A stretch of DNA of 64,000 bases from Kingdonia uniflora (GCA_014058105.1 JACGCM010002624.1:1053068-1117067); one strand, 5' to 3'. Shown: positions 46,577 through 57,994, counted from the first letter of the stretch. Notes: generated by a model from the sequence alone, not told the origin. Numbers and translations are program-made.

Positions 46577-47650
46577 GATATCGCCCAAGTTTGTAATTGC
46601 ATGATCTCTAGTTTCTTCAATCCAATTGTGGTTATAGAGAAGTCCAAGTTTATTTTCTTCGTCTGTGACTTGTCTTTTAGCAGTTGGGAGGTCGAGGTCT
46701 GATGGGATTACAACGTCAGTTCCAAAGGCCATCATAAAAGGGGTAAAGCCTGCGGATGTTCGCGGTGTGGTCCTATATTCCCATAAGACACTAAGTAGTT
46801 CTTCGGTCCATCTTCCCTTCTTGTCATCGAGGTGTCTTCGTAACCCGGACTTGATACTTTTATTGATAGCTTCGGCTTGGCCATTTCCCTGGGGATAATA
46901 AGGTGTCGAAGTAGTTAACTGAATTTTGTATTTGTGGAGAAAGTTGAGGACTTTGCTGCTGATGAACTGTTTCTTATTATCTGATTTTATCATCTGCGAA
47001 CAACCAAATCTGGTGATGATGTGTTCCCAAAGGAATTTGATAACTTCATTTTTGTCAGTATGACAGATTGGTACAACTTCGGCCCATTTTGTGAAGTAGT
47101 CAGTAGCTATACAAGAACAAATTTTCTATTGCCGGATGCTGGGTGGAATGGACCAATGATGTCAATTGCCCATCTTTTGAATGGCTAAATGACATTACTG
47201 ACATGTAAGTCAAGTGCTGGACTTTTAATGTCTTGGGTGTGGATCTGGTATTTATAGCACTTTTAAACAAAATCTTCACAATCTTATCGTATCTTCGGCC
47301 AATTATATTGAGGTGTCCTCCTATAATGAGTACTCTTGTTCATAAGATATGCTAGTTATATTGCTCTAGATTCATCATATCCTTAACACAGGCGATTTCC
47401 TTGGGATATTTCTTTGTAGGAGATAGATTTCCTCGAAGAAGTTAAATAAGTTTTTATCGATCATATGAATTTGAGATAAACCTGTAAAGAGCTACAACCT
47501 TACCAGCAAGTTTTTGGACATCTTTTTTGGTTCGCGGTAATGGCATGGCCATAAATGCTTTGATTTTCGCAGGATCAATTTCTATACTTCTCTTGCTAAC
47601 TAGATGGCCCAAGAACTTTCCCACGTGACTGAGAAATTGGAGTACCACGA
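46577..47650 (-). pseudogene. Ty3/gypsy RT and integrase remnant
   Basis: Minus strand. 47648-47454 gives the end of RT (FLGHLVSKRSIEIDPAKIKA, PLPRTKKDVQKLAGKV). About 47290-46580 gives the integrase: FKRWAIDIIGPF, YFTKWAEVVP, then MIKSDNKKQFISSKVLNF, STPYYPQGNGQAEAINKSIK and LWEYRTTPRTSAGFTPF. RNase H is largely missing between them. The copia LTR abuts its 3' side. Confidence 0.8.
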
Positions 47651-47992
47651 CTGAGTAAATTTGACTAAGTAAAGATTACATAATTTAGGAGCTCATCAAA
47701 AAGTCACACGACTGAGTAAATAAAAGTATATTTTGTTTGAAAACCACTTACTCCTAATCAACACGAAGTGATTAGGAATAAGGTATCTATCAAAGTGACA
47801 GATTGAAAACAATTTATTTTTACTACTAAATATATAAGGTATCTATCAGTTACGTTTCTCTTTGGTTGAAACTGTCTACTGAAAACTTCTCCAACGGATT
47901 CAGTGAACTATGTACTCAGATATTGTTAACTTACTAAAAATGCGTACGGAGATTAATCCCAGTGATAGCAATTCTTTGGTATTATATTTAGC

Positions 47993-48000
47993 TTATATAA
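47993..48000 (+). promoter_or_regulatory. TATA box of the LRR receptor-like protein gene
   Basis: TTATATAA about 45-50 bp before the ATG at 48044. The 340 bp upstream (47651-47992) hold no gene. Confidence 0.5.
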
Positions 48001-48043
48001 CTAGCTCTTCAAACATTGTGTGTTTTCAACAGCTCAGTTGATC

Positions 48044-50800
48044 ATGGATAAGTTCAAAGCTTTTGCAATCTGGCTGTTTACATTTATCAAGTTTAGTTCC
48101 GGCAGAGGAGATTATTCCGATGTGATTTGCCTTGAAAGCGAGAGACAAGCTCTTATGAGCATTAAGGAAGGTCTAGAAGATCCTTCAAACCGACTCTCAT
48201 CGTGGACTGGTTATGATTGTTGTACTTGGGTAGGAGTCACCTGTGACAATGCAACTAGTCATGTAGTCCAGCTCAACCTCCAGAATCGATATCTTGGTGA
48301 TGATAGAAAACACTTGAAATGGAAGCTGGGTGGTAAGATAAATCCATCTTTATTGGAGTTGAAGTATTTGGAGTACTTGGATCTGAGCCAAAATGATTTT
48401 AAAGGAATCATTATTCCTTCATTCCTTGGTTCAGTCTATAACTTGAGATATTTAAATTTATCTGGAGCGGGATTCGTTGGTGGTGAGAGTCTCCAATGGG
48501 TTTCTCATCTTTCTTCTTCTCTCCGGTACCTAGACATGAGTGGGCTTGACTTAAGTAACTCGTCCGATTGGCTTCAGGTACTAAACACGCTTCCTTCTTT
48601 ACTCAAATTACATCTATCTGGTTGCAAACTTGAGTTCCTTGATGAAAGTCATTTGCTTTCAAATGTAAATTTTACGTCACTAGTGAGTCTAGATCTCTCT
48701 GATAACTTCTATTATTCGATACCCAACTGGTTATCTAATCTCACTCTTCTTGTCTCCCTTGATCTACATTCCAATATGATTTATCGTCCTATCCGTGTTG
48801 ATCTTCAGAACTTGAATGCTCTTAAAGTTCTCGATCTATCTAGTAACTTTTTTAACTCTACCCTACCTCGCTGGTTGTACAACTTAAGCAGTCTTGAACG
48901 CCTAGATCTTAGTTTAAACGTTTATTTTCATGGGAAGATTTCGGATAATATTGGTAACCTTACTTCACTCACTAGCCTCAAAATGAACTTCAACAAACTT
49001 GAAGGTGGGATACCAAGAACGCTCACCAATCTTTGCAGGCTACAAGAGCTAGATTTGTACAGCAATAAACTTACTGGAGAGATAACTGGATTCCTAGGTA
49101 ACGCATCTCAATGTATGGCCCTTAATTTGAGGACGATAAATCTTGCTAGAAATCAACTTTCTGGCACTATTCCAGCATCGATTGGAAGGATGTTGTTTTT
49201 AGAGGAGTTACATCTTCATACTAATAGTTTAAATGGATCTGTTCCTGAAAATATTGGACTTCTTTCGAAGCTTGAAAGGTTATCATTCTCGAGTAATGCT
49301 TTAAAGGGTGTTCTTACCGAACTTCATTTTGCCAAGCTCACAAGATTGGTTTCACTAAGCATGTCTTCAAACTCGTTTGTTTGGAATGTAAGCTCCACTT
49401 GGATTCCACCTTTCAGTCTCCAATATATTTATATGGGATCATGCCAGATGGGTCCTCAAATTGCACCATGGCTTCGGACACAGAAAAATATTGTTGAGCT
49501 GGACTTGTCAAATGCAGGGATTTCTGAAGGAATACCCAGTTGGTTATGGAACTCGTCTTCCAAAATAACCTCATTAAATCTAGCTTCAAATCACCTCGAC
49601 GGCCCGATACCCCGTGTCTCCTCCTATTTAGAATATTTGGATCTTTCCAACAATTCCTTTTCTGGGTCCATTTCCTCATTCTTATGTAATCCAATGGACA
49701 TAAAGAACAACTTGGTATCTCTTGATCTCTCAAAAAATCGTATTGCGGGAAAACTTCCTCAGTGTTGGATGTATTGGCAAAATTTGGATACTATAAAGCT
49801 AGGGAACAACAATCTAACGGGAATTATTCCGAGCTCTATGGGTTCTCTGCATAGGCTTGCTTCCTTAAACATGCGCGGTAACAATCTCCAGGGAGAATTG
49901 CCTTCATCTATGCAAAATTGCACCTATCTAAGTCTTATTGACATTGGTGAAAATGAGTTGTCCGGGAACATACCAACCTGGATTGGTAAAAAATTCGCAG
50001 AATTTCTAGTAGTTCTTGTTTTACGTTCAAATAAATTTGATGGTGCTATTCCTTCGGAACTTTGTAATCTCTCTGACCTTCAAATATTGGACCTATCGCA
50101 TAACCATCTATCGGGTACCATACCAAGATGTTTCAACAATTTCAGTATCCTGGTTACACAACAAATCGAATACTATGGTATCTTTGGAGAGGAATTAAAG
50201 TTGGTGATGAAAGGGGTGGAGCTTGAGTATACCAATACTCTCGGCCTTGTGAGAAGTATTGATCTGTCATCTAATAATCTGTCTGGAGAGATTCCTACAG
50301 AAGTAACACGTCTTCAAGGGTTGGGTTCATTGAATTTATCAAACAACTATCTGACAGGAAAGATCCCAGGGACTCTCGGGAACATGAGTTCATTGGAATC
50401 TCTCGATTTCTCGGTTAATCAGATTTCAGGTGTCATCCCTCACAGCTTGTCAAGTTTAACATTTCTGAGTTACTTGAATTTGTCATACAACAGCTTGTCT
50501 GGAGAAATACCTTCAAGTACCCAGCTTCAAAGTTTCAGTGAATTCAGCTATATCGGTAATCTCGAACTGTGTGGCTCTCCACTGAAAAAGAGTTGTACCA
50601 AAGAAGAAGATGGTGGCGGTGTAACGGAAGACGGTCAAGAGTCTGGGGTACATTGGTTTTATGTTAGCATGTCACTTGGATTCGTCATTGGATTGTGTGG
50701 GTTTTTTGTAGTTTTAGTTTTCAAAAAGTCGTGGAGAGTTACATATTTTAGGTTCATCGAAGATACGACTGATAAACTTTGTAAAATGTGTAAACTCTAA
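48044..50800 (+). CDS. LRR receptor-like protein (EIX-type RLP), intact single exon
   Basis: I chose ATG 48044 (MDKFKAFAIWLFTFIKFSSG) because it starts a normal signal peptide; an in-frame ATG at 48020 adds eight residues. 918 aa. After the signal peptide come an LRRNT cap (CLESERQALMSIKEGL, DCCTWVGVTC), about 30 plant-type LRRs (LDLSxNxxSGxIP), a short island before LVMKGVELEYTNTLG, four more LRRs, a C-terminal cap (NLELCGSPLKKSC), an acidic juxtamembrane stretch, one transmembrane helix (WFYVSMSLGFVIGLCGFF) and a short basic cytoplasmic tail without kinase. The tail holds YFRF, a YxxPhi-type endocytosis motif as in tomato EIX receptors. Such proteins sit in the plasma membrane and sense microbial patterns with SOBIR1/BAK1-type partners. 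No break is seen. Confidence 0.95.
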   Translation: MDKFKAFAIWLFTFIKFSSGRGDYSDVICLESERQALMSIKEGLEDPSNRLSSWTGYDCCTWVGVTCDNATSHVVQLNLQNRYLGDDRKHLKWKLGGKINPSLLELKYLEYLDLSQNDFKGIIIPSFLGSVYNLRYLNLSGAGFVGGESLQWVSHLSSSLRYLDMSGLDLSNSSDWLQVLNTLPSLLKLHLSGCKLEFLDESHLLSNVNFTSLVSLDLSDNFYYSIPNWLSNLTLLVSLDLHSNMIYRPIRVDLQNLNALKVLDLSSNFFNSTLPRWLYNLSSLERLDLSLNVYFHGKISDNIGNLTSLTSLKMNFNKLEGGIPRTLTNLCRLQELDLYSNKLTGEITGFLGNASQCMALNLRTINLARNQLSGTIPASIGRMLFLEELHLHTNSLNGSVPENIGLLSKLERLSFSSNALKGVLTELHFAKLTRLVSLSMSSNSFVWNVSSTWIPPFSLQYIYMGSCQMGPQIAPWLRTQKNIVELDLSNAGISEGIPSWLWNSSSKITSLNLASNHLDGPIPRVSSYLEYLDLSNNSFSGSISSFLCNPMDIKNNLVSLDLSKNRIAGKLPQCWMYWQNLDTIKLGNNNLTGIIPSSMGSLHRLASLNMRGNNLQGELPSSMQNCTYLSLIDIGENELSGNIPTWIGKKFAEFLVVLVLRSNKFDGAIPSELCNLSDLQILDLSHNHLSGTIPRCFNNFSILVTQQIEYYGIFGEELKLVMKGVELEYTNTLGLVRSIDLSSNNLSGEIPTEVTRLQGLGSLNLSNNYLTGKIPGTLGNMSSLESLDFSVNQISGVIPHSLSSLTFLSYLNLSYNSLSGEIPSSTQLQSFSEFSYIGNLELCGSPLKKSCTKEEDGGGVTEDGQESGVHWFYVSMSLGFVIGLCGFFVVLVFKKSWRVTYFRFIEDTTDKLCKMCKL

Positions 50801-51063
50801 GGATTTCATTTGTATAATACTAGTCTATAAATGTAATGTTTCAAACCTTTAGTTTTATTTCTAAATTCTTAAGTTGACATGGTGTATTCTTACTCTTGAC
50901 AACTTTCTTTACACAGCAAATGAAGGTGAGGCATATTGTAAATAAACTTTTCCTACCTCTTATTGTAATTGATCACTGATTATGGATCACTCTTATGGAA
51001 GCCGAGGGCCAAAGATCAACTCTTTAGCCATCCTTAAAAGTAGGAGAAGCACATCTAGTTATA
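50801..51063. other. RLP 3' flank
   Basis: AT-rich 3' UTR and spacer. Nothing codes. gatcactgattatggatcac around 50970 is a short inverted pair. Confidence 0.4.
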
Positions 51064-52455
51064 GGTGTTTCCTAATTGCTTTCTAATTGTGATGAACCTC
51101 TTTATGCCTATAAAATGAGAGCTCCTCTAGCTTAATTTCTTAATGTTAGCGTTTAGTGAGAGAAAAGCTTAGCCTTAGGTAGAGAGATCTAGTTTATTTC
51201 TAGTCTTTAATTCAATCAAAGTAGTTGCTTTTTTTGTTTATCGCTTCCGCATTAGTAGTTTTCTATCAATTGGTACCAGATCGAAGTTCGTTCCATGGGG
51301 AGTTTATTTTTTCAGTAAATTTTCTTTCAAGATCAAGATGGTAGGGAAGAAGAAAGTAGGGTCTCGTCAACCAACCCAAGGAGATAGGTTGCGGGATATA
51401 GAGGATAAGGTAGATCAGCTTAGTGTTATTACGGAGAACTCGATAGGAGAGTTCAAGACATATTTGGATCGCATTTTGCTGTCAATATCATCTCAAGGAG
51501 GTCGTGATATGGGTTTTTCGGGTAGCATGGTGGCATCAAGAACAAAGAGGAATGGGATTCTCTGCAAAGGGTAACAATGAGATAATGGTCAACAACAAAG
51601 AGGTTCTGTTCACTTCTAATAGCTTTGGTGGGGGGGGGGGGGGGGTACCTTTGGGTTCATTTACGGGGATGCTCGGAGAGGGGGATTTTCACTAATACGT
51701 CTTGAAGCTTTGGACGAGGAATGAGATTCTCTGCAAAGGGTAACAATGAGATAATGGTCAACAACAAAGAGGTTCTGTTCACTTCTAATAGCTTTGATAG
51801 ACTTGATGTTCATGATGTGGGAAGTGATGACAAATTTGCGGATTCCGACGTAAGAGAGATCCCGATACTAGATATGGAGGACGAGTTCTCACCGCGAGAA
51901 TCGGGACCCGAATCCTCTCTCGTAAGTATGACTCGTTGAATCGTCATTAACGAGTCCTACATAGAGAGAGAGTGAGAGACGACAAATCATTACCCAAATT
52001 TATAGTTGTTGTATACTCCTTTTGTCTTCAAAACTCATGGGAGAATTTTTTTAAAGACGGGAAAAGTTGATAGGTTTTCGGGTCGTTTCTACTTACGCAC
52101 GTCGGGTTGTTTCAACGCATTTCACCCGGACAATCTCTATTTTAGTAATTATGTTTTATTCTATTTAGTAATTCTTATTAGGAGTCGGATTAGGGTTTTC
52201 TATTCTAAATGGTGTTTCCTAATTGCTTTCTAATTGTGATAGCCTCCTTATGCCTATAAAAGGATAGCTTATTTAGATTAATTTATTAATGATTATTTTA
52301 GTGAGAGAAGAGTTTAGCCTTAGAGTTATGTTGAGGTTGTAAGAGAAATTCATAGCTAAGGTAGAGAGATTTAGTTTATTTTGAGTTTTAAAATCAATCA
52401 AAGTAGTTCGTTTTTTGTCATTATTAATCACTTTTGCGTTAGTAGTTTTCTATCA
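51064..52455 (+). mobile_element. Small LTR element (TRIM-like or truncated gypsy)
   Basis: Two related end segments: 51064-51268 and 52211-52455, both starting GGTGTTTCCTAATTGC and ending TTTTCTATCA. The left one is followed by ATTGGTACCAGATCG, a primer-binding-site-like run. The inside holds a Gag-like start (51338, MVGKKKVGSRQPTQGDRLRD, coiled region) and then breaks. An ~85-bp segment is directly repeated (about 51541-51625 and 51713-51797) around a poly-G run. About 1.4 kb; no Pol. Confidence 0.65.
51338..51574 (+). pseudogene. Gag-like fragment inside the small LTR element
   Basis: 78 codons starting MVGKKKVGSRQPTQGDRLRD, with a predicted helical stretch (DIEDKVDQLSVITENSIGEF). Position after the LTR and PBS-like sequence suggests the start of Gag. 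It ends in a frameshift. Confidence 0.5.
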
Positions 52456-52816
52456 ATTAGTACAAAGTGAAGTTCGTTCTTTGGGATTTTTATTATTATT
52501 GAGCTACAATGATTTATGCATTGCTATAGTTATTTCGGTATCTCCTACAGTGATTTCTGCGTTGCTACAGTAATTTTGATATTTACTACAACAATTTCTG
52601 CATTGCTACAATAATTTCAGTATCTCCTACATTGATTTTTGCGTTGCTACAACAAATTTTGCATAAGAGCTATGCTTAATCCTGGGTTTGAGATGTATGC
52701 AGAAGCACTTATGATTGCGAAGCTTGAGGTGGGTGTTGTAGCAGAGGATTTAATGAGATTTGATTGAGTAGTCTTGAAGATGAACCACTACAAAGAAACG
52801 ATGGAGAGGGAGGGTC
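52456..52816. other. Spacer with a CTACA(G/A)TGATTT repeat
   Basis: At 52500-52660 short phrases of the type ttgctacagtgatttctgc and atttcagtatctcctac recur about seven times, a degenerate tandem repeat of about 28-30 bp. No gene. Confidence 0.5.
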
Positions 52817-53415
52817 TGTTGGGAAACCGAGGGGGCAAATCACAACGCGGAAACACAATACGATTTAGTTAAGAACTCAAGATCCAACTCTAACCACGGA
52901 GAATTCAAACAAAGGCAATAAAATACATATACAAGGTTTAATTAGGTGGAAACCCTAAACAGGATCAAAACCACCATCGGCAAGCACGACGAATATATTA
53001 TCACACTAGGGTTACAAGAAGTTCTAAAGATCACTCAAACCTCACCTCTACCCTTACAGATAATCCCCAACCAGAAACCTTAGAAAGAAAACCCAAGAAA
53101 TCTCTCAAGAGCAAAACCCTAGATTTATCCTCTTTTTTTTTTTCTCTAACTCTTTCTCACAATACAGAGGCCTTTAACATACATTTTATATTTATAGTCT
53201 TTCCATTAGGTCATCTCCGAAGTACGTATCACGAGATAATCTATCGCTTTGAATTAAATTCCCTTCAAAACGAACTTAGAAACAAACAAACAAAGCCTTT
53301 TTCGTTCGAACGACCTCATGACTTGTTCGAACGACTTCAACGGAAACTTTGTCGTTCGAACAACTTCCCCACTCGTTTGAACGATTTCCCCCTGTTTTAA
53401 GCCATAATCCTAGCG
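52817..53415 (-). mobile_element. Copia solo LTR, family A (one end worn)
   Basis: On plus TGTTGGGAAACCGAGG to AAGCCATAATCCTAGC; matches 42801-43428 and the reverse of 46041-46576. Palindromes TTCGTTCGAACGACC and TCGTTCGAACAAC at 53297-53390. The right end lacks the final ACA and no target duplication is seen. Confidence 0.75.
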
Positions 53416-54776
53416 AATATTTCACACGCACCCGATTCCAACGCTCATCATCCCGAACCTGCGCCCTTGTCCTCATCATCTCAAATCTTATAATAACGCT
53501 TTCAAATTACAGTAGATATTTATATACAGAAAAAATCAAACACAAACAGTCAAATCACACATTCAATGCACATTGGAACTCTACACATCCCAGTCAAATC
53601 AAACTCATAAGGAACCGTTTCCAGCCCCACACAGTCAACAAACTCCAGTTCGAGATTTAATAAACTCGATGACATAACCTCGATATTTATATACATTCAG
53701 AAAAACCTATCTTGACATCAACTAACTTGATCAATTATCGTTGGACAAATAGATTTCATTTCCTTCGAGATAACCATTTATTTATTTGATGCCATTTCAA
53801 CAAACATCATTTATTAATTACGTAAACTGTTACATTTTACATTTAACAATTCTTTCCTTCGATTACGTTACGGGTCCCATATTCTCCTTCCACATAACGG
53901 ACTCGATACTATATGTTTCTTTTCACCAGAATCTGGCATATCCTCCAATGAAAGGAACACCTATATCCTAAGAAACTCAATGAATCTCAAGTCAAGAAAC
54001 TTTTAAAAAGAGCTACCTCTGTATACCCTGCAGAAAGACAGCAGCAAAAAATTACAGGAAATTTTTAAAAAGTCGACCAGAGACACAAAGTGCGATGCCC
54101 CCTTTGCATCATCGTCTTCAATATAGGCAGTGGCCACTTCTCCAAATAATTGATGAGCTCTGAGGCCTTCAACAACACAACATGACACTGACTCCAATAA
54201 ACACACTTCGTTTTGCCACTCTCTATCTCCATCAATTATCAAAAACCTCATCACCATCGGTTCCAGATAAAGCGACAACACCACAGTTTACCTCTTTCTA
54301 CTCGCCAAAATTCCCATCCGCGCACTCCAGTCACTCGCTATGCCATGCCTGGGGCGATATTATTACCATCATGGCTTACAAACCATTCACCTACCGAAAA
54401 ACAACTCTTTCATTCTCCTTCTATTTAAAACCAAAAACACAAAAATTAAAATAAAGAAGTCAACGTGGTGAGATCACCAAGGAACTGAAGCACGAAGCTA
54501 TATTAAAAAAATTAAACCAAACTAGGTAGATTTAATTCAAAATTACAAATTATAATACTAAGTACATTTATGTTATTTGGTAGTTGTCTCTGAGATCCTA
54601 TATATAGAACCGACAAGCTATGTGTTTCCACTAATGTAATAGCATATTTTCCATATTCGACAAGAAGAAGCCAACAAACCTTAGTCGAAGACATTCCATC
54701 GTTTGAGAAGATGTCACGTCTGCGACCACAGTTCTCGACCTACTAAAAGTGGCCGTTATGCTTGGTCAAATAGAGT
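53416..54776. other. Intergenic, no gene recognised
   Basis: Several short frames occur on both strands; none shows a known motif. A minus frame at 54284-54003 (with AHQLFGEVATAYIEDDDAKG) is the only one with protein-like composition, but I see neither splice context nor a family. Confidence 0.4.
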
Positions 54777-55109
54777 TGTTGGGAGATCTGCGAAGTTCGC
54801 CCACTACTCCCGAAATAGGAAACTATTTTTCTTTTTGTAAACTGCATGTATCTACTATTAATATAGGCGGAAAATGAGTTATTCAGATCCGTAACTTAAC
54901 TATTCATCCATCCTTATTTTCTTACTAAACAACAAATTATAATAACTGGCAGCTTATTAGATTTTTCATCAAAACTTTTCTCGAGATAGTAGTTTTTCTT
55001 GACCTTTACTGAGTTTTCACGTAAAATATTGTTTGTTTAAGTTTATTATTGCATAATCCTTACTAAAAGTATTGGCGAAGATTATCCACCCGAAAAACAC
55101 GTCATTACA
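54777..55109 (+). mobile_element. Solo-LTR-like element, family C, third copy
   Basis: 333 bp, TGTTGGGAGATCTGCG to CACGTCATTACA; related to 8302-8631 and, inverted, 7584-7914. No target duplication (agagt against actag). Confidence 0.6.
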
Positions 55110-55539
55110 ACTAGGATATAAAAATCACAATAGTTCGTAAGCTTTCTTCAATTCCCTCTAAAATTCTTTAATCTTAGTAAGAGCGAACTTAACAACTAGC
55201 AAATGAGAACATCATTCAAGGTACCTCAAGAAAAAAAAAACATAGTGCAAGTTTCTTTGATCAAAATCGAGTAATATCCAGTTATCATCTTATTGTAAAG
55301 ACTATGACAATGATTGAATGGGATCAAATGATAAGTATTATTCGGCACATAATTTTACTTTAAAAGGCGTGCATAATATGGTGTTCCTGAGAAAAGAAAA
55401 AGTAAATCTTAATATATCACAAAAATACACTCAAACCCAACTTGAATCTTACAAATAATGCGTTTGTACGCGCTAGCGCGTGCCACATTGCTCGTAGGTA
55501 TATAATTTTATTTTTAAATATATATATGTCATAATGGCA
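55110..55539. other. Spacer, no gene recognised
   Basis: AT-rich. It contains a GC-rich palindromic patch gtacgcgctagcgcgtgcc around 55468. Confidence 0.4.
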
Positions 55540-55630
55540 TTAAGGAAAGTTAGCTCAACTGGTAAATTGTAGAGCTTCTAATTCAAGAGTCTAATGTTCA
55601 ATTCTTGATGAAATCAAATAAAAACCTTAT
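55540..55630 (+). repeat. tRNA-like SINE head or tRNA pseudogene
   Basis: GTTAGCTCAACTGGTAAATTG (A-box-like) and AATGTTCAATTCTTGATG (B-box-like) at tRNA spacing, with agagcttctaattcaagagtc between. Not a functional tRNA, as stem pairing is poor. It directly precedes the repeat at 55632-55865. Confidence 0.5.
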
Positions 55631-55631
55631 T

Positions 55632-55865
55632 TTGATATTTTTTTCACCTTAAGTTGATCATGTTATTGTCGCAAAAAACTTTAATTTTTTTACGAGAGGA
55701 GAAGTGAATCCGGATAATTTGCTAGTCAAATATAATGTTATATTTGATTGATTTTGAAGTTTAAAATACCGTTAAATGGCTAAAAAAAAATTGGGGGCCC
55801 CAATACCCTAATATAATTCATCGCACTACCTTCGCCCCTCAAACATGAAATCCTGGCTCCACCCC
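55632..55865 (-). mobile_element. ~235-bp repeat element, minus copy
   Basis: Inverted copy of 57046-57275: both hold (element sense) gagccaggatttcatgtttg, ttagggtattggggg, tggattcacttctcctctcgt-like and gatcaacttaaggtgaaaaa. No coding. Confidence 0.7.
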
Positions 55866-56350
55866 TGCCCTCTACCTCGCCCCTCATTCCGATTGATTAG
55901 TCTCTCTCTCTCTCTCTCTCTTTCTCACTTTCTTCCCCTGATAAGTTGAGTTCTTCATTCTAAATCTCTTTCTTCTTCAAATCTATGTAATTATGATTCC
56001 ACATGGTCGTTTCCCCTCTAGGCACTTTATTACTAGTTAGCATGAGTGATCTCAGCTTGGTTAGCTGCAAGTACGATGCAATGCAAATCCGATGCATTAT
56101 TTGCAATTATTTGCATTGCATTAAAAGTCAGGGAATTTTTTTCAATAAAGGCAGGAGTGTAATGCACTGCAAGTGCAACTAATTACAGATTGATGTTTAT
56201 GTTTGGCTAGGTGCATTGATATTCAAATGCAAATTCCGACAGCGTAATCAGCGAATCTGTTAAATTATTTAGTTTTGATAGTTTTTTACACATCGTGCTA
56301 CTTTAGGTGATAGTTTTTAGTTATATTAACTTATACATATCCTGTTTCAG
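55866..56350. other. CT microsatellite and worn TRP-like exon
   Basis: (CT)n at 55901-55925. At 56230-56262 the phrase aattccgacagcgtaatcagcgaatctgtta matches the NSDSVISESVN exon seen twice near 61.1-61.4 kb, so the duplicated gene module reaches at least to here. Confidence 0.5.
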
Positions 56351-56683
56351 GCGTTATTATAATGTAAGCGAGGTATCATCGTCATTCTCATCCTCAATTG
56401 TTCAACAGTCAGGCTTCCATTCAAGGGATACTCTTGGTAGGATATTTTATATTTTGTGCGAAGTGGTATTTTTTGTGTCTTCTAGTTGATTGATTTGAAC
56501 ATCTAATAGGTCCTTATACAGATTCTGTTTTTTTTTTTCTTTTCTTTTGCAGTGAAGCTTAGTATCAAATCCTTCATGGTACCAGAGCTTTTTATTATGA
56601 TCCCTGAAACAACAACTGTTGCATTTCTGGAGGTATATGATCTTTACATTCTTTCTTATTGTGCTTTGGTTAACCTAGGTAAC

Positions 56684-56835
56684 AACGACACGGATAAGGG
56701 TGTCGGTGTCCGATATGGGTACGGGTGTCGGAAACGGTAGAAAATTGTTAAGTAACTTGTAAATAATGTTGGACACACACGTGTGTCCGAGTGTTGGACA
56801 CGTTTAATTTTTTTAAAGTGAAGTGTCGTTGTTAC
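56684..56835 (+). repeat. GTGTCCG/CGGACAC repeat in UBL-1 intron, copy A
   Basis: acacggataagggtgtcggtgtccgatatgggtacgggtgtcgg, then ggacacacacgtgtgtccgagtgttggacacg: palindromic and self-repeating. The same repeat is at 61792-61935. Confidence 0.6.
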
Positions 56836-57045
56836 CTAGCAAATGGGTAGTTTAGGTACTGAAATAGGATAACATATAAGTGACTCTTCATGAAGTCCCG
56901 ATGACTATGATGATTGATGGCTCTAATGATCTGTTATTGCCATTTTTTTAAATTCTTTTGTAGATGACAGCAACAGAAGCTGTGACGCTTATGCTTGGAG
57001 GAGGACTACATGTGGGTGCAGTCCTCGCAGGAAACAAGGGCGGAG

Positions 57046-57275
57046 CTAGGATTTCATGTTTGTGGGGGGGCGAAGATAGTGTGATGAATTATATTAGGGT
57101 ATTGGGGGTTTGGGGACGAAGCCCCCAATTTTTTTTTGGGTCATTTAATGGTATTTTAAACTTAAAAATCAATCAAATGTAACATTTATTGACTAGCAAA
57201 TTATCTGGATTCACTTCTCCTCTCGTAAAAAAATTGAAGTTTTTGTGGAAATGACATGATCAACTTAAGGTGAAA
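57046..57275 (+). mobile_element. ~235-bp repeat element inserted in the UBL-1 exon
   Basis: Starts about AAGGGCGGAGCTAGGATTTC and ends GATCAACTTAAGGTGAAAAA. The empty site is visible in copy B at 62150-62165 (gggaaaggaagttaggg). Same family as 55632-55865, opposite orientation. Confidence 0.75.
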
Positions 57276-57566
57276 AAGGAAGTTAGGGATAATAACAGAA
57301 CTCTATTGCAAGTTGGAATTTTACATGACGATAAGCTGGATTCTTTGGGATTCATATTGCAGCCTAACCCTTCTCCTTCTAGCTTATCGAATTTCTGTAG
57401 TGCGATGACTGAATCTGTTAATGGGAGAATGTCATGGTTTGGTTCTTGAGTTTATATAGTTCTTAATGTGAAATGATTTGGTTTTTATAGTTATTGGACA
57501 TATTGTACTAGTTTAGTAGTTAGTTTTTAGTTATATCTTTCTTAATGCGTTATTTTAATGTCGCAG

Positions 57567-57958
57567 GGCATCATTAATAGCCGGTGAAGAGTCATCCTCC
57601 GATTCAAGGGATCTTCATGGTAGGATCTTTCATATTTATGTTGGTGCTTTTGTGTCTTGTAATTCTAAAATCTAGTTTTTCCCTTTTGCAGTGAACCTTA
57701 GTATCAAATCTTTCAGAGTACCAGAGCTTACTATTGAGATCCCTGGAACAGAAACTGTTGCATTTCTGAAGGTATGTAATCCTTAATTTCTTCCCTATTG
57801 TGCGCTGGTTAACAAATGGCTCTCTGTAACAAAAAAAGAAACGAAAACAAAACTCTGCATTTACTTGTAACTCTGGATTTGCTTCAACGTAGTAACAAAT
57901 AGGTAGTTTAGGTACTGGAATAGGATATAAGTGACTCTTCATGTGGTCCCGACGACTA

Positions 57959-57994
<36 letters not shown>

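Larger units (their letters stand above)
56351..57425 (+). pseudogene. TRP-type ubiquitin-like domain 1, copy A
   Basis: Exons 56351-56436 (SEVSSSFSSSIVQQ...HSRDTL), 56553-56632 (VKLSIKSFMVPELFIMIPET) and 56964 to about 57425 (MTATEAVTLMLGGGLHVG..., ILHDDKLDSLGF). Together they match the ubiquitin-like region of plant telomere-repeat-binding proteins (TRP/TRFL). The third exon is split by a ~235-bp repeat (about 57046-57275) inserted between GGAAA and GTTAGGG. Intron 56633-56963 has a GTGTCCGA-rich repeat. No Myb domain follows. The insertion breaks the frame, so this copy is dead unless the insert is spliced out. Confidence 0.8.

Noticed and set aside
49413..49733. 106-codon antisense frame in the RLP gene
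   Set aside because: Mirror of regular LRR codons; no independent support.
55540..55620. Functional tRNA gene
   Set aside because: A- and B-box-like sequences exist, but acceptor and arm stems do not pair well; better explained as a SINE head or pseudogene.
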